DNA of 64,000 nt from Tetragonia tetragonoides (taxonomy: Eukaryota; Streptophyta; Magnoliopsida; Caryophyllales; Aizoaceae): assembly GCA_038025085.1 (NCBI GenBank), contig CM076153.1, positions 10,013,501 to 10,077,500 of the forward strand, written 5' to 3'. This document shows positions 22,601 to 33,315 of the stretch, one piece after another (the first letter of the stretch is position 1; every line of letters starts with the position of its first letter). The notes beneath the pieces are model-generated. The model did not search any database. It was given only the letters and a program-made list of their open reading frames with translations, and had not been told where the DNA came from. The position numbers and the translations under genes are program-made.

Positions 22601-24227
22601 GGAGCCCCAGAGAGCATTCCGTTGGATAGAGGTAAACACAACTTCACGAGCATAATTATCCTCATGTTATCATACCTCAGACAAAGGAAAAATCCTAATA
22701 AGAAATATTTGGCTTGATTATCAGAAATTCAATCCCACGGAATTCTTCGAAGATGTATTGATCGAAAGAGAGTAAGTTCGACACAACCAGCATATTCACA
22801 AAAGTAAATTAGCAAAGAGTTTAAGAAACTTCATCAAATCACAGAATCTAATTACTCCCTAATATACTATAGGTATGTTGAGTGCACTTCCTCAGCAATC
22901 CAAGCTCTAGCACTCTTCAAGAAGTTCTACCCTGAACACCGGAGGCAAGAAATTGAAAACTGCATGTCTAAAGGGCTACATTATATTGAAGCAACCCAGA
23001 ATCCTGACGGTTCCTGGTGAGTTATTCTTTCAGTTTCTCCCACATTGTCTTTCTCATCCCACGGAAAATTTTCGAGAAATGAAGGCGGTTTTTTCTTTCT
23101 TTCTTTTGCTTTTTTCGGGTTAATGCAGGTATGGTTGTTGGGGGATATGTTTCACTTATGGAACCTGGTTTGCCGTGGAGGCGCTGATAGCTTGTGGTTA
23201 GAACTACCAAACTAGTCCTGCATTGCGCAAGGCTTGTGAGTTCTTCCTATCCAAGCAGCTCCCTGATGGTGGGTGCGGAGAGAGTTACCTTTCTGGCTCA
23301 AAAAAGGTACGATATTGTCAACAAGCCTTCACTATCCTCTGCATTAGAATAATGCCACTCTACTTTAAACCATCTGAAAAATGATGTTTTCTCCCTACAG
23401 TATGTAACAATATTACATTTTTAAACTCTCCAGAAGTGAAAGACAAAGGATCTGTAAATCTGTTTTCCCCCTTTTGCTTATGCTTTGTGAATATGAACAA
23501 ATTAAAGCAAGGGTTTTCGATCTAAAATGGGATTCAAAATTATTTCTCTTTAATTAAGTTTGTGATCATCGAACAGGTTTACACAAACTTAGAAGGAAAC
23601 AGATCAAATTTGGTGAACACTTCATGGGCGTTGTTGGCTCTTATTAAGGCTGGACAGGTCAGTATTCATTTATTCAGTGCGATAGATATCAAAAGAAATA
23701 GGGAGGCAAATGAGAAAAGGAAATGTAAAGTTTTTTGCCAAACATAGCCTAAGTGGACATCCCTCTTCTAGACTCTATTTAAAGAAGAGAACTAATTTGG
23801 CTTAAGATCTTTAGCTGCCAATATAACATAAGCTGAGTTTTGTCAAAATAAACAAATCCCTTCTATGTTAAGTCACATTTAATGTTACTCTCTCTATGCA
23901 ACAGGCAGATGTGGATCCAATCCCCATCAAACAAGGGGCGAGAATACTAATCAACTCGCAGATGGAAGATGGGGACTTTCCACAGCAGGTAATTTCTGTA
24001 AAACTATGTTTTAGAACATTTTCTAACCTCCTGTCCTTTTGTTTTTCTGGTAGAACTAATATAGCTTGTGTCTAACAATTCTGGTTAATTCACAACAGGA
24101 AATCACAGGGTTATTCATGAAGAATTGCACCCTAAATTATTCATCATACCGAAATATATTCCCCATATGGGCTCTGGGAGAATATCATCATTTACAAGCA
24201 GAAAGATCAGCCACGGAGCTTACCTGA

Positions 24228-24718
24228 AATTCGACAGGAACTCCAAAGTAGACTGCCACAGGCCACAGCATAGTCTCTCTTATGCAGAGTTAGCAGTATC
24301 TATGATTGATGGCTGCAGAACATCACAGGATGCAGAGTCAAAATACTGAAATCTGTTATAGTTAATATATCCTTATTATTCTTTTAAATGGAGAATACAC
24401 AATGATTGTGTGTATGACTTCCTGCCTTCCTGGTTGATAAATCAAAATAGTCAGTTGACATAAAGCCAAAGCTCTTCAACTCATATAACATCCAAGCCAA
24501 AAGCTCAATCTGCCAGCAAGAGCTCAATTTGAAGCTTCAAAATACTAAGCAATACATCTGTACCAATCCTGAAGTTTGAACATTGACCCTAGCATAATAT
24601 GTCAGAGATACTACAAAAAAAAACACACAAAAAGAAGGAGCAAATTAATCAGAGAGAACCACAATAGTTCATATTCTGATTGTGTAATACAAAAATTGCC
24701 AACAAATCTAACAGCCTA
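24228..24718. other. Convergent 3' ends of cyclase and prefoldin genes
   Basis: The two genes end tail to tail. The stretch should hold both 3' UTRs. No other gene is seen. Confidence 0.6.
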
Positions 24719-26147
24719 TTAAACTGAAAGGGACATGATTTGACGGGCAAGACCAGGATCTTGTTGCAGCAACTCCCGCAGGTTGTTTTCCACTTCCCCC
24801 ATCTGCTTCTCCAGGTATTCTTTTGAGGTCTGTCACCAGAAAACAGAACAATTTTCATTTTAAACCAACACAGGAATTGTTCTTCACCTAGAATGAACAA
24901 GTATGATCTATGCCCCAGCAAAATCAATAATATACAGACTCACTTAAAACTTTATCCAGCTGAAAGATGTACTGTAATATCACTGGTCACTGGATCGTCT
25001 TATCCAAATGAATCCAGCAACAAGTCTGGTAACTAAGGCAAACTAATGTACCACAGGGAGCTAAGTCATCATAGTTTAAAAAGTAAACATGAGCAAATTG
25101 AAATAATAATAATAACCTGCAAAGAAGCAATTGCAGTCTCACTGTCCTTGAACTTCTGCTGTTGTTCATTCTCCAAGACTGACTTCGGCTCCAAAATAAA
25201 CCTAAAATAGAAACGGAAACCATGGAAGAGTACTAAACAAGTCGAATTTACAATATAAAAAAAAACATACAAAGTGGCCAAGTAAAGATATAAATTGCAG
25301 ATAGTTTGCAGCACTCACGTTTTCCCTGCAAATCATAGAGAGAAAAACAATAATTAGTATAGTCTCTGGATTGACACAATCAATCAATAAGCCTGCAGGC
25401 AAGCACATATAGAATGACAAGTGCACAAAAAAAGAGGGGACAAAAGAAGAAATTAAACACAATGTTTATCAATAACACTCGTACCTATGGACTTGTATGT
25501 ATTTGTGTCATCAGGCACTTGTCGCAACTCCTCTAAGGTTAAGTATGCACGCTTCTTTTCTGCCTCTTTAGTCCGCAGTTGAGTTTGCACCTGGGTTCCA
25601 TATTGTACTTTAATTTGGTTAAATATCAAATCAATAAGTGATAAAATATAGCCCATGAATATGAAAGTATTTTTTGAGAAGATATATTTAGGTGTGATAA
25701 AAGGCACGTAAAGCTGACATAACCATATTGGAGTATCCTAGTGTTATAGTTGGAATAGCGTTCACAATTACTCAATGAACTTTACGTCTATACCTCATTT
25801 GCATATACTATATTATTTATTTATTTGGGGGGGGGGGGGGGGGGTTTGGGAGAGTGCAGGAGGTTGGATGCCCTGATGCCTAACCTGCTTCAATTTTGCC
25901 GAAGTTTCAACCATGCGGCCTTGAATCTCAACAAATGCCTACAAAAATAAAAGCCCAGCGTTTCCTTAGTATATATTTCATGTAGATCATATCCAGAGTC
26001 AGATTGTTAGAAAGGCAAATCAAAGATCAGAAGTAGAGAACAGTAGTGCAGATGTCCAGATTAATGAATACAGAAACAAATGAGCAAGTATGCTACAGAA
26101 TTCACAGTAAGCAAGATACATACAGTTCTGCTTGCTTCATCAGCCAT
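24719..26147 (-). CDS. PFD1: Prefoldin subunit 1
   Basis: Beta-type subunit of the hexameric prefoldin co-chaperone, which hands unfolded actin and tubulin to the CCT chaperonin. Exons on the minus strand, 5' to 3': 26147-26124 (MADEASRT), 25938-25885, 25590-25485, 25325-25319 (7-nt microexon), 25201-25117, 24829-24719. Together they encode 128 residues, the usual PFD1 length. Seen: AFVEIQGRMVETSAKLKQ and VQTQLRTKEAEKKRAYLTLEELRQV (first helix), a short linker DDTNTYKSIGKTFILEPKSVL (beta-hairpin region), then EQQQKFKDSETAIASLQTSKEYLEKQMGEVENNLRELLQQ (second coiled-coil helix), ending RQIMSLSV. The ATG lies 7 nt after an acceptor, so the 5' leader is spliced from an upstream non-coding exon near 26912-26990. 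No damage seen; likely expressed. Confidence 0.96.
25319..25325 (-). other. PFD1: 7-nt microexon of prefoldin subunit 1
   Basis: On the minus strand TTTGCAG|GGAAAAC|GTGAGTG. Only with these seven bases does ...TCC ATA G join ...G TTT ATT TTG GAG to give YKSIGKTFILEPK in frame. Skipping it shifts the frame into nonsense. Confidence 0.9.
25827..25844 (+). repeat. G18 homopolymer
   Basis: A C-run on the transcribed strand of the prefoldin gene, inside the intron between the exons at 25938-25885 and 25590-25485. Likely length-variable. Confidence 0.9.
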
Positions 26148-26473
26148 ATCAACTCTGAAATGGGCTAAACGATTGCAGACTAGCTTCGGACCAACTCAAC
26201 TGTTCCAAGAAATTAACAACATTATATTAGCAGTGGTAACAATGACAATATCAAGGGAATAACAAAGGTGACCATTACATAAAGAACAATAGTATCAAAA
26301 TGAAGTGAGACTAAGAAGAGCATCATCTAGGAGAGCAAAATTTGTGGCAACCTCAAACACACAAGGGGAAGATTAAGTTGTAGTATAAGGCCACAAATGA
26401 CAATTCATTTTCAAATATGAAATGATAATCAGATTCAGATGGAGAATAATGTTGACTCTGCTTTTAGTTTCAG

Positions 26474-26547
26474 CCAAGGTAGCACGAGTACGGGTACGCG
26501 GACATGGGACACGCGGATTCTCAAAATCCCGGATACGCGAACACGTC
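26474..26547 (+). repeat. Degenerate GACACG-type repeat, left copy
   Basis: A run of gtacgggtacgcggacatggg-like words (gcggacat, gggacacgcgg, gaacacgtc) within the 5' leader intron of prefoldin. An inverted relative lies at 27108-27262. I cannot name the family. Confidence 0.4.
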
Positions 26548-26911
26548 AAAGAAAAAAACAATAAAACAGAAAAATTAATCCCATAGTTTAATTAACATAA
26601 CAAACCAAAATAGCATCGAAAAGCCGAAAACAACTCACAAGGGTTCTTTTCATGAAATGAGAACAACTACTAATGTGGGGATCATCTGAATCCATAAAGG
26701 AATGAACTGTCAGGTTCATTTGCTCAGTACTACTACTACAATTTTTCCAAGAAAACGCACCAAATTGCACAACAAAATTAGTACAGTACTTTAACTAACA
26801 AAGATGAAAGAAATAACATACAAAACGAAATAAATCAGCAAATAATCAGAAAATTAACACGGAAAATAGAGAGGAGAAGAAGGAAAGGAAGAGAGGAAAT
26901 CAAAAGATAAC

Positions 26912-26990
26912 CTGGAGATGAAGGAATGAAGAGTTGAACTGTTGAAGAAATCGAATCAGCTAAACAATGGAGATTGTGCTTTGAAGTGGA
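26912..26990 (-). other. PFD1: Probable non-coding first exon of PFD1
   Basis: On the minus strand this ends CATCTCCAG|GTTATC, a good donor. The matching acceptor CATTTCAG lies just before AGTTGAT and the ATG at 26147. The upstream edge is guessed from the GA/CT-rich stretch. Confidence 0.5.
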
Positions 26991-27107
26991 GAGAGAGGGG
27001 AGAGAGCAGCCAGAAAAAACAAATGACGGGGCAGTTTGACATTTTAGGTCTTAAAAGTGTAAAAACAGTTTTTTTTTTTTTTTTCTGGGTAAAAGATAAA
27101 AATACTT

Positions 27108-27262
27108 AAGTGTCGTGTCTCTTGACGTGTCCAAGTGTTTACCGTGTCCATTGGTGTATCTGACCCTTATTGTCGTGTCCTATTTTTTTGGACACGCCTG
27201 AGTACGTGTCCAACGCGTTTCCATGTCCAGTACGTATTGGACACGGGACACATCACACTATA
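27108..27262 (-). repeat. Degenerate GACACG-type repeat, right copy
   Basis: Many cgtgtcc words (gacgtgtcc, ccgtgtcc, tcgtgtcc, acgtgtcc). Reverse-complemented it resembles the copy at 26474-26547, so the pair brackets the prefoldin 5' leader exon in inverted orientation. Confidence 0.4.
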
Positions 27263-28699
27263 GGTGTGTCCGTTCTTCCTTGTTTCAGCCATTATTAGAA
27301 CCAAATTTACTATAAGACGACTAGTTGTACTACATAACACCAAGATCGAAAGATCCCATATTTCAATCACTAGTGAACCATTAACCACAAGTTTTATGAG
27401 AAACTCAGCTGGTAAAAGTCAAGAGTTAAGTGACATTAATTTAACATGCATAGGAGTATAATTTACCAATAGTTGGAACATGGACAATTTGAATAACTAT
27501 TGACATCATATCAACTAAAGACCAGAAACCGACTACTACCTAAGGGAATGCAAATCCTCTAAACCTCCTCTCTCAAGAAGATAAGTATGTTTCTTTTATT
27601 TTCTTGATCACTGATAGTGGACTATATTACAGTAATCATACTAGACTCATAAAGTATAAGACATCATTTTTCTAAAAATTGATAAACTATGAATATTACA
27701 AAGTAGGGAGAAACATGAAAATACTAGTTAATGATGATAGAACTCCCAAGCTGCATTCTTTATTATATGTCATCTAAGTTAAAGCATTTGAGCTATTTTG
27801 ATACTCTACTTTGCTCCTTTTTTTTAAATTATCAACAAGACAATTAATTCTAGCCTAGGTGCTAAAGCCTTACAGTTGTTGGTATTCAATTTAAACTCTA
27901 TCCCATTTCAATTTAGGATTTAGGGTTTTATCCAGAACCCCAAATATACAAAATTAAAAGCATAAATTCAATTGTCCAACATAAGGGCGAAACAAAAAAG
28001 GATTTTGGCGATTAAGAGAGACAAATCGAAAGGTGAGCTAGTTGGGTATTGATGAAGATCACAGGAGAGAGAAACAGAAAAGGGAGGAGAGAGAGAAAAA
28101 AAAACGTACCAATAGTGGTATAAGAGGGAGAATAATGTCTTCTCCGACGAGATGTATGACACTTCAGATCTTTACTTTAGCGGTTTAGCCCCACAACTCA
28201 AAACCTTCAACTTTTCCACACTATACTATTTCTCTTCCCATTAATTTTTATTTTTATTTTACTCAAATCATTTCATATTACTATTTATAATAAGATTTGA
28301 AAACAAATTTGGATTTCTTTTTGTTTTGTTTTAAAAAATTGCCAGGAAGTCATATTAATTTAGAGCTGTCAAATTTATGTTTGTGTTTATCTCATAAAAT
28401 TCGGGTCGTGTTCGTGTCGTGTCAAATATTGACAGGTAATGAGACTCAATCCCTCATTACAACTGGGAATAAATAGGGATGCGTCAATACGCTATGCACC
28501 GTACGCTCAAAAAGAAGAAAGACGAAATTTGAACATTTGGTAAAGAGAGTTTGAAGGTGGGAAAAAATGTTCCTAATACGAGGGTTAGGGTATTTCATTT
28601 GTAGATAATAAATAGTAAAGCGAGCGCGCCATGACCCAGCGCCCAGTATTCAGCAAGCGCGTCATGTTCCATATCCCATCGCCCCAGCGAGCTCCATGT
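27263..28699. other. Intergenic, possible unassigned 5' exon
   Basis: No protein gene recognised. On the minus strand, sequence from about 28190 to 28110 is leader-like and ends ACCACTATTG|GTACG, a plausible donor followed by a pyrimidine tract. It could be an alternative upstream leader exon of prefoldin subunit 1 or the start of an unrecognised transcript. The rest is AT-rich with nothing clear. Confidence 0.3.
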
Positions 28700-31600
28700 C
28701 CTAAGCTCCATGTCCCATGTCTATAGATGAAATCGGAGTCAAGGGAACCAGATGACCGTTCCGGGGTACCAGAGGTCCTCTATGGTGACGGTAGACCCCC
28801 CCGGAGAAGTTTGGGCAAAAACGACACTGGGTCCCGGGAAGCCGAAAATCTAATTTTTTGGCTTCCCTGAGGCCTCGGAATGAAGGTGGATACTTTTGCA
28901 CCACATCACAAGGGACGCCCCTAGGGAACATGCGAGGCCCTCGGGGTCCGTTAACGGGTCCCTAAAAGGCTTGTAAGAGAGTTTTTAGGAACACCAATGT
29001 AAGGTCCGACCACCGAAAGCATAGGTGGTATCGAATTTTGGGGATCTAGATAGCCCTCTCAGGGCACCGAGGGTCCTCTAAGGTTATGATAGACCCTCTG
29101 AAAAAGTTTTGGCAAAAATAACATCCGAGCCCCGGGAAACCAGAAAATGTAGGCTATAATCCACTTTTTTTTTGCTCCCGGGAGGCCCCGGAACGAAGCT
29201 GGATATTTTCGCACCACATCGCAAGAAACACACCTAGGGTACATGGGAGGCCCCGGGGGTCCGTTATCGGGTCCCTAATAGGCTTGTAAGGGCGATTTTA
29301 CGAAACACCAATACATGCAAGGGCCCGACCATCGAAAACATGGGTGGTATCAAATTTCGGGGATCCGGATGATCCTCCCAGGGCACCGAGGGTCCTCTAA
29401 GGTCATGATAGACCCTCCAAAGAAGTTTAGGAAAAAATGACATCCAGGCCCCGGGAAGCCGAAAATGTAGGCTATAATCCACGTTTTTTTGGCTCCCCGG
29501 AGGCCCCGGAACGAAGGTGGATATTTTCGCACTATATCGCAAGGGACACCCCTAAGGAACATGGGAGGCCCCCGGGGTCCGTTATCGGGTCCATAATAGG
29601 CTTTCAAGGACGTTTTTACGGAACACAAATGCAAGGGCCCGACCACCGAAAGCATGGGTGGTGTAGAATTTCTGGGATCCTAATGACCCTCCCGGGGTAC
29701 CGAGGGTTCTCTAAGGTCATGATAGACCCTCCGGAGAAGTTTACGCAAAAAAGACACCCGAGCCCCGGGAAGCCGAAAATGTAGGCCATAATCCACTTTT
29801 TTTTGGCTCCCGGGTGGCCCCGAAATGAAGGTGGATATTTTTGCACCACATCGCAAGGGACACCCCTAGGGAACATGGGAGGTCCCCAGGATCCGTTATC
29901 AGGTCCCTAATAGTCTTCTAACGTCGTTTTTACGGAACACCGATGCAAGGGCCCGACCACCGAAAGCATAGGTGGTATCGAATTTCGAAGATCCTGATGA
30001 CCCTCTTGGGGCACCGAGGGTCCTCTAAGGTCATGATAGACCCTCCGGAGAAGTTTAGGCAAAAATGACACCGGAGCTCCGGGAAGCCAAAAATGTAGGC
30101 TATAATCCACGTTTTTTTGGCTCACGGGAGGCCCTGGAACGACGGTGGATAATTTTGCAGCACATCGCAAGGGACAACTCTAGAGAACATGGGAGGCCCA
30201 AGGGGTCCGTTATCGGGTCCCTAATAGGCTTCTAAGGGCGTTTTTACAATACACCAATGCAAGGCCCGACCACCGAAAGCATGGGTGGTATCGAGTTTTG
30301 GGGATCCTGATGACCATTTCCGGGGCACCGAGGCTCCTCTAAGGTCATAATAGACCCTACGGAGAAGTTTAGGCATAAATGACACCCGAACCCCGGGAAG
30401 CCGAAAATGTAGGCTAAATAATCCACGTTTTTTTGGCTCCCAAGAGGCCCCGGAACGAAGGTGGATATTTTCGCACCACATTACAAGGGACACCCCTAGG
30501 GAACATAGGAGGTCCCCGGGGCCCGTTATCTAGTCCCTAATAGGCTTCTAAGGGCGTTTTTAAGGAACACCAATGCAAGGGCCCCCCACCGAAAGCATGG
30601 GTGGTATCGAATGTCGGGGGTCCTGATGATCCTCCAAGGGCACCGGGGGTCCTCTAAGGTCATGATAGACCCTCTGGGGAAGTTTTGGCAAAAATGACAT
30701 ACGAGCCCTGGGAAGCCGAAAATGTAGGCTATATAATCCACGTTTTTTTGGCTCACAGGAGGCCCCGGAACGAAGATGGATATTTTCGCACCACATCGCT
30801 AAGGACACCCCTAGGGAACATGGGAGGCCCCCGGGATCCGTTATCGGGTCCCTAACAGGCTTCCAAGGGCGTTTTTACGGAAAACCAATGCAAGGGCCCG
30901 ACCACAGAAAGCATGGGTGGTATCGATATGAGAGGATCCTGATGACTATCCTGGAGCACCGAGGGTCCTCTAAGGTCATGATAGACCCTTCGGAGAAGTT
31001 TCGGCAAAAATGACAGCCGAGCCCCGGCTTAATGTAGGCTATAATCCACGCTTTTTGGGCTCCCGGGAGACCCCAGAACGAAGGTGGATATTTTCGCACC
31101 ACATCGCAAGGGACACCCCTAAGGAACATGGGAGGCCCCCGGGGTCTCTTATTGGGTCCCTAGTAGGCTTCTAAGGGCGTTTTTACTGAACACCAATGCA
31201 AGGACCTAACCACCGAAAGCATGGATGATATCGAATTCCGGGGATCCTGATGACCCTCCCGGGGCACCGAGGGTCCTCTAGGGTCATTATATACCCTTCG
31301 GAGAAGTTTAGGCAAAAATGACACCAGAGCCCAGGGAAGCCGAAAATGTAGGCTATAATCCACGTTTTTTGGCTCCCGGGAGGCCCTGGAACGAAAGTGG
31401 ATATTTTCGCACCACATTTCAAGGGACACCCCTAGGGAAAATGGGAGGCCCCCGGGGTCCGCTCTCGGGTCCCTAATAGGCTTCTAAGGGCGTCTTTACG
31501 GAACACCAATGCAAGGGCCCGACCACCGAAAGTATGGGTGGTATCGAATTTCGGGGATCCTAATGACCCTCCCGGGGCACCCAGGGTCCTCTAAGGTCAT

Positions 31601-33315
31601 GATAGACCCTCTGGAGAAGTTTTGGCAAAAATGACGTACGAGCCTCGAGAAGCCGAAAATGTAGGCTATAATCCACGTTTTTTTGGCTCCCGCGAGGCCC
31701 CGGAACGAAGATGGATTTTTTCGTACCACATCTTTAGGGACACCCCTAGGGAACATGGGAGGCCTCCGGGGTCCGTTATCGGGTCCCTAACAGACTTCCA
31801 AGGGCGTTTTTACGGAACAACAATGCAAGGGCCCGACCACCGAAAGCATGGGTGGTATCGAATTGAGAGGATCCTGATGACTATCCTGGAGCACCGAGGG
31901 TCCTCTACGGTCATGATAGACCCTTCGGAGAAGTTTTGGGCAAAAATGACAGCCGAGCCCCGGGAAGCCGAAAATGTTGCAAGGGACACCTCTAAGGAAC
32001 ATGGGAGGCCCCCGGGACCTCTTATTGGGTCCCTAGTAGGCTTCTAAGGGCGTTTTTACGGAACACCAATGCAAGGACTTAACCACCGAAAGCATGGATG
32101 ATATCGAATTTCGGGGAACCTGATGACCCTCCCGGGCCACAGAGGGTCCTCTAGGGTCATTATATACCTTCGGAGAAGTTTAGGCAAAAATGACACCGGA
32201 GCCCCGGGAAGCCGAAAATGTAGGCTATAATCCACGTTTTTTGGCTCTGGGAGGCCCCGGAATGAAGGTGGATATTTTCACACCACATTTCAAGGGACAC
32301 CCCTAGGGAAAATGGGAGGCCCTTAGGGTCCGTTATCGGGTCCCTAATAGGCTTCTAAGGGTGTTTTTACGGAACACCAATGCAAGGGCCCGACCACCGA
32401 AAGTATGGGTGATATCGAATTTCGGGGATCCTAATGACCCTCCCGGGGCACCCAGGGTCCTCTAAGGTCATGATAGACCCTACAGAGAAGTTTAAGCAAA
32501 AATGACACCCGAGCCCCGGGAAGCCGAAAATGTAGGCTATCCACGTTTTTTTTGGCTCCCGGGAGGCTCTGGAGCGAAGGTGGATTTTTTCGCACTACAT
32601 CGCAAGGGACACCCCTAAGGAGCATGGGAGGCCCCCGGGGTCCGTTATCGGGTGCCTAATAGGCTTGAAAGGGAGTTTTTACGGAACACCTATGTAAGGT
32701 CCGACCTCCGAAAGCATGGGTGGTATCGAATTTTAGGGATCCTGATGACCCTCGCGGGGCACCGAGGGTCCTCTAAGGTCATGATAGACCCTCCGGAGAA
32801 GTTTGGGCAAAAATGACACTCGGGTCCCGGAAAACCAAAACGTAGGCTATAATCCACATTTTTTTGGCTCCTGGAAGGACTCGAAACAAAGGTGGATATT
32901 TTTGCACCACATGGAATAGGACACCCTTAGGGTACATGGGAGGTCCACAGGGTCGCTTATCCGATCCCTGATCGGCTTGGAAGGACGTTTTACGGGACAC
33001 TGGTGTAAGAGCCTAAACTCCAAAGGCATGGGTGATATCGAAGTTCGGTGGTCCGGATGACCCTCGCGGGGCATCAAGGGTCCTCTAAGTCATGATAGAC
33101 CCCCCGAAGAAGTTTGGCCAAAAACGACAACCTGGTCCCGGGAAGCCAAAAACGAACGCTATAATCCACATTTTTCGGACTTTCGTGAGGCCTCGGAATG
33201 GAGGTTTATATTTTCGCACCACATGGCACGGGACACCCCTAGGAGACATAGGAGACCCCCCGGGATAGGTTATCAGGTCCTTGGTAGGCTTGGAAGGGCC
33301 TCTTACGGGACATTC
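28700..33315 (-). repeat. Satellite array 2, ~15 monomers of ~313 bp
   Basis: The landmark ttatcgggtccctaatagg recurs at 28951, 29264, 29582, 29896, 30210, 30526, 30841, 31149, 31462, 31776, 32022, 32333, 32645, 32957 and 33270. Spacing is 308-318 bp except one unit of 246 bp, which lost roughly 65 bp. Each unit carries ggtcctctaaggtcatgata, gaagtttaggcaaaaatgac, ggctataatccacg, cgcaccacatcgcaaggga and gaacatgggaggccc. It is markedly GC-rich against its AT-rich surroundings. Orientation is opposite to the array at 16195-17892. The last two units at the right end are the most diverged, as expected for an array edge. The many 60-100 codon open frames inside are a by-product of the composition. 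Confidence 0.95.

Larger units (their letters stand above)
18710..24227 (+). pseudogene. Oxidosqualene cyclase, lupeol-synthase-like, disrupted
   Basis: Membrane-bound cyclase family that folds 2,3-oxidosqualene into triterpenes. Exons: 18710-18910, 19204-19389, 19704-19793, 19930-20127, 20214-20296, 20401-20567, 21101-21289, 21378-21491, 21627-21746, 21989-22111, 22365-22463, 22575-22631, 22725-22771, 22873-23016, 23129-23306, 23577-23657, 23905-23988, 24099-24227. With the frameshift allowed for, this is 763 residues, normal for the family. Seen: MWKLKIAEG start, [21 protein letters not shown] (20406-20423), catalytic DCTAE (22088-22102) and several QW repeats. MLCYCR is the lupeol-synthase form of the MWCYCR motif of beta-amyrin synthases. 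Lesions: (1) the exon at 20214 lacks 2 nt in the Tyr codon of the expected GVYEW, giving TGA at 20226-20228; (2) in-frame TAG at 23199-23201 at about residue 631; (3) Trp to Cys in a QW motif at 23274. Splice sites otherwise look intact, so decay is recent or the lesions are sequence errors. Alternative: a cryptic donor after 20114 would bypass lesion 1 but not lesion 2. Confidence 0.88.

Noticed and set aside
18710..26147. A triterpene biosynthetic gene cluster around the cyclase
   Set aside because: No P450, glycosyltransferase or acyltransferase is near; the neighbours are housekeeping genes and the cyclase is broken.
28700..33315. CRISPR array
   Set aside because: The repeats are ~313 bp and tandem without unique spacers, and the genome is a plant nucleus.
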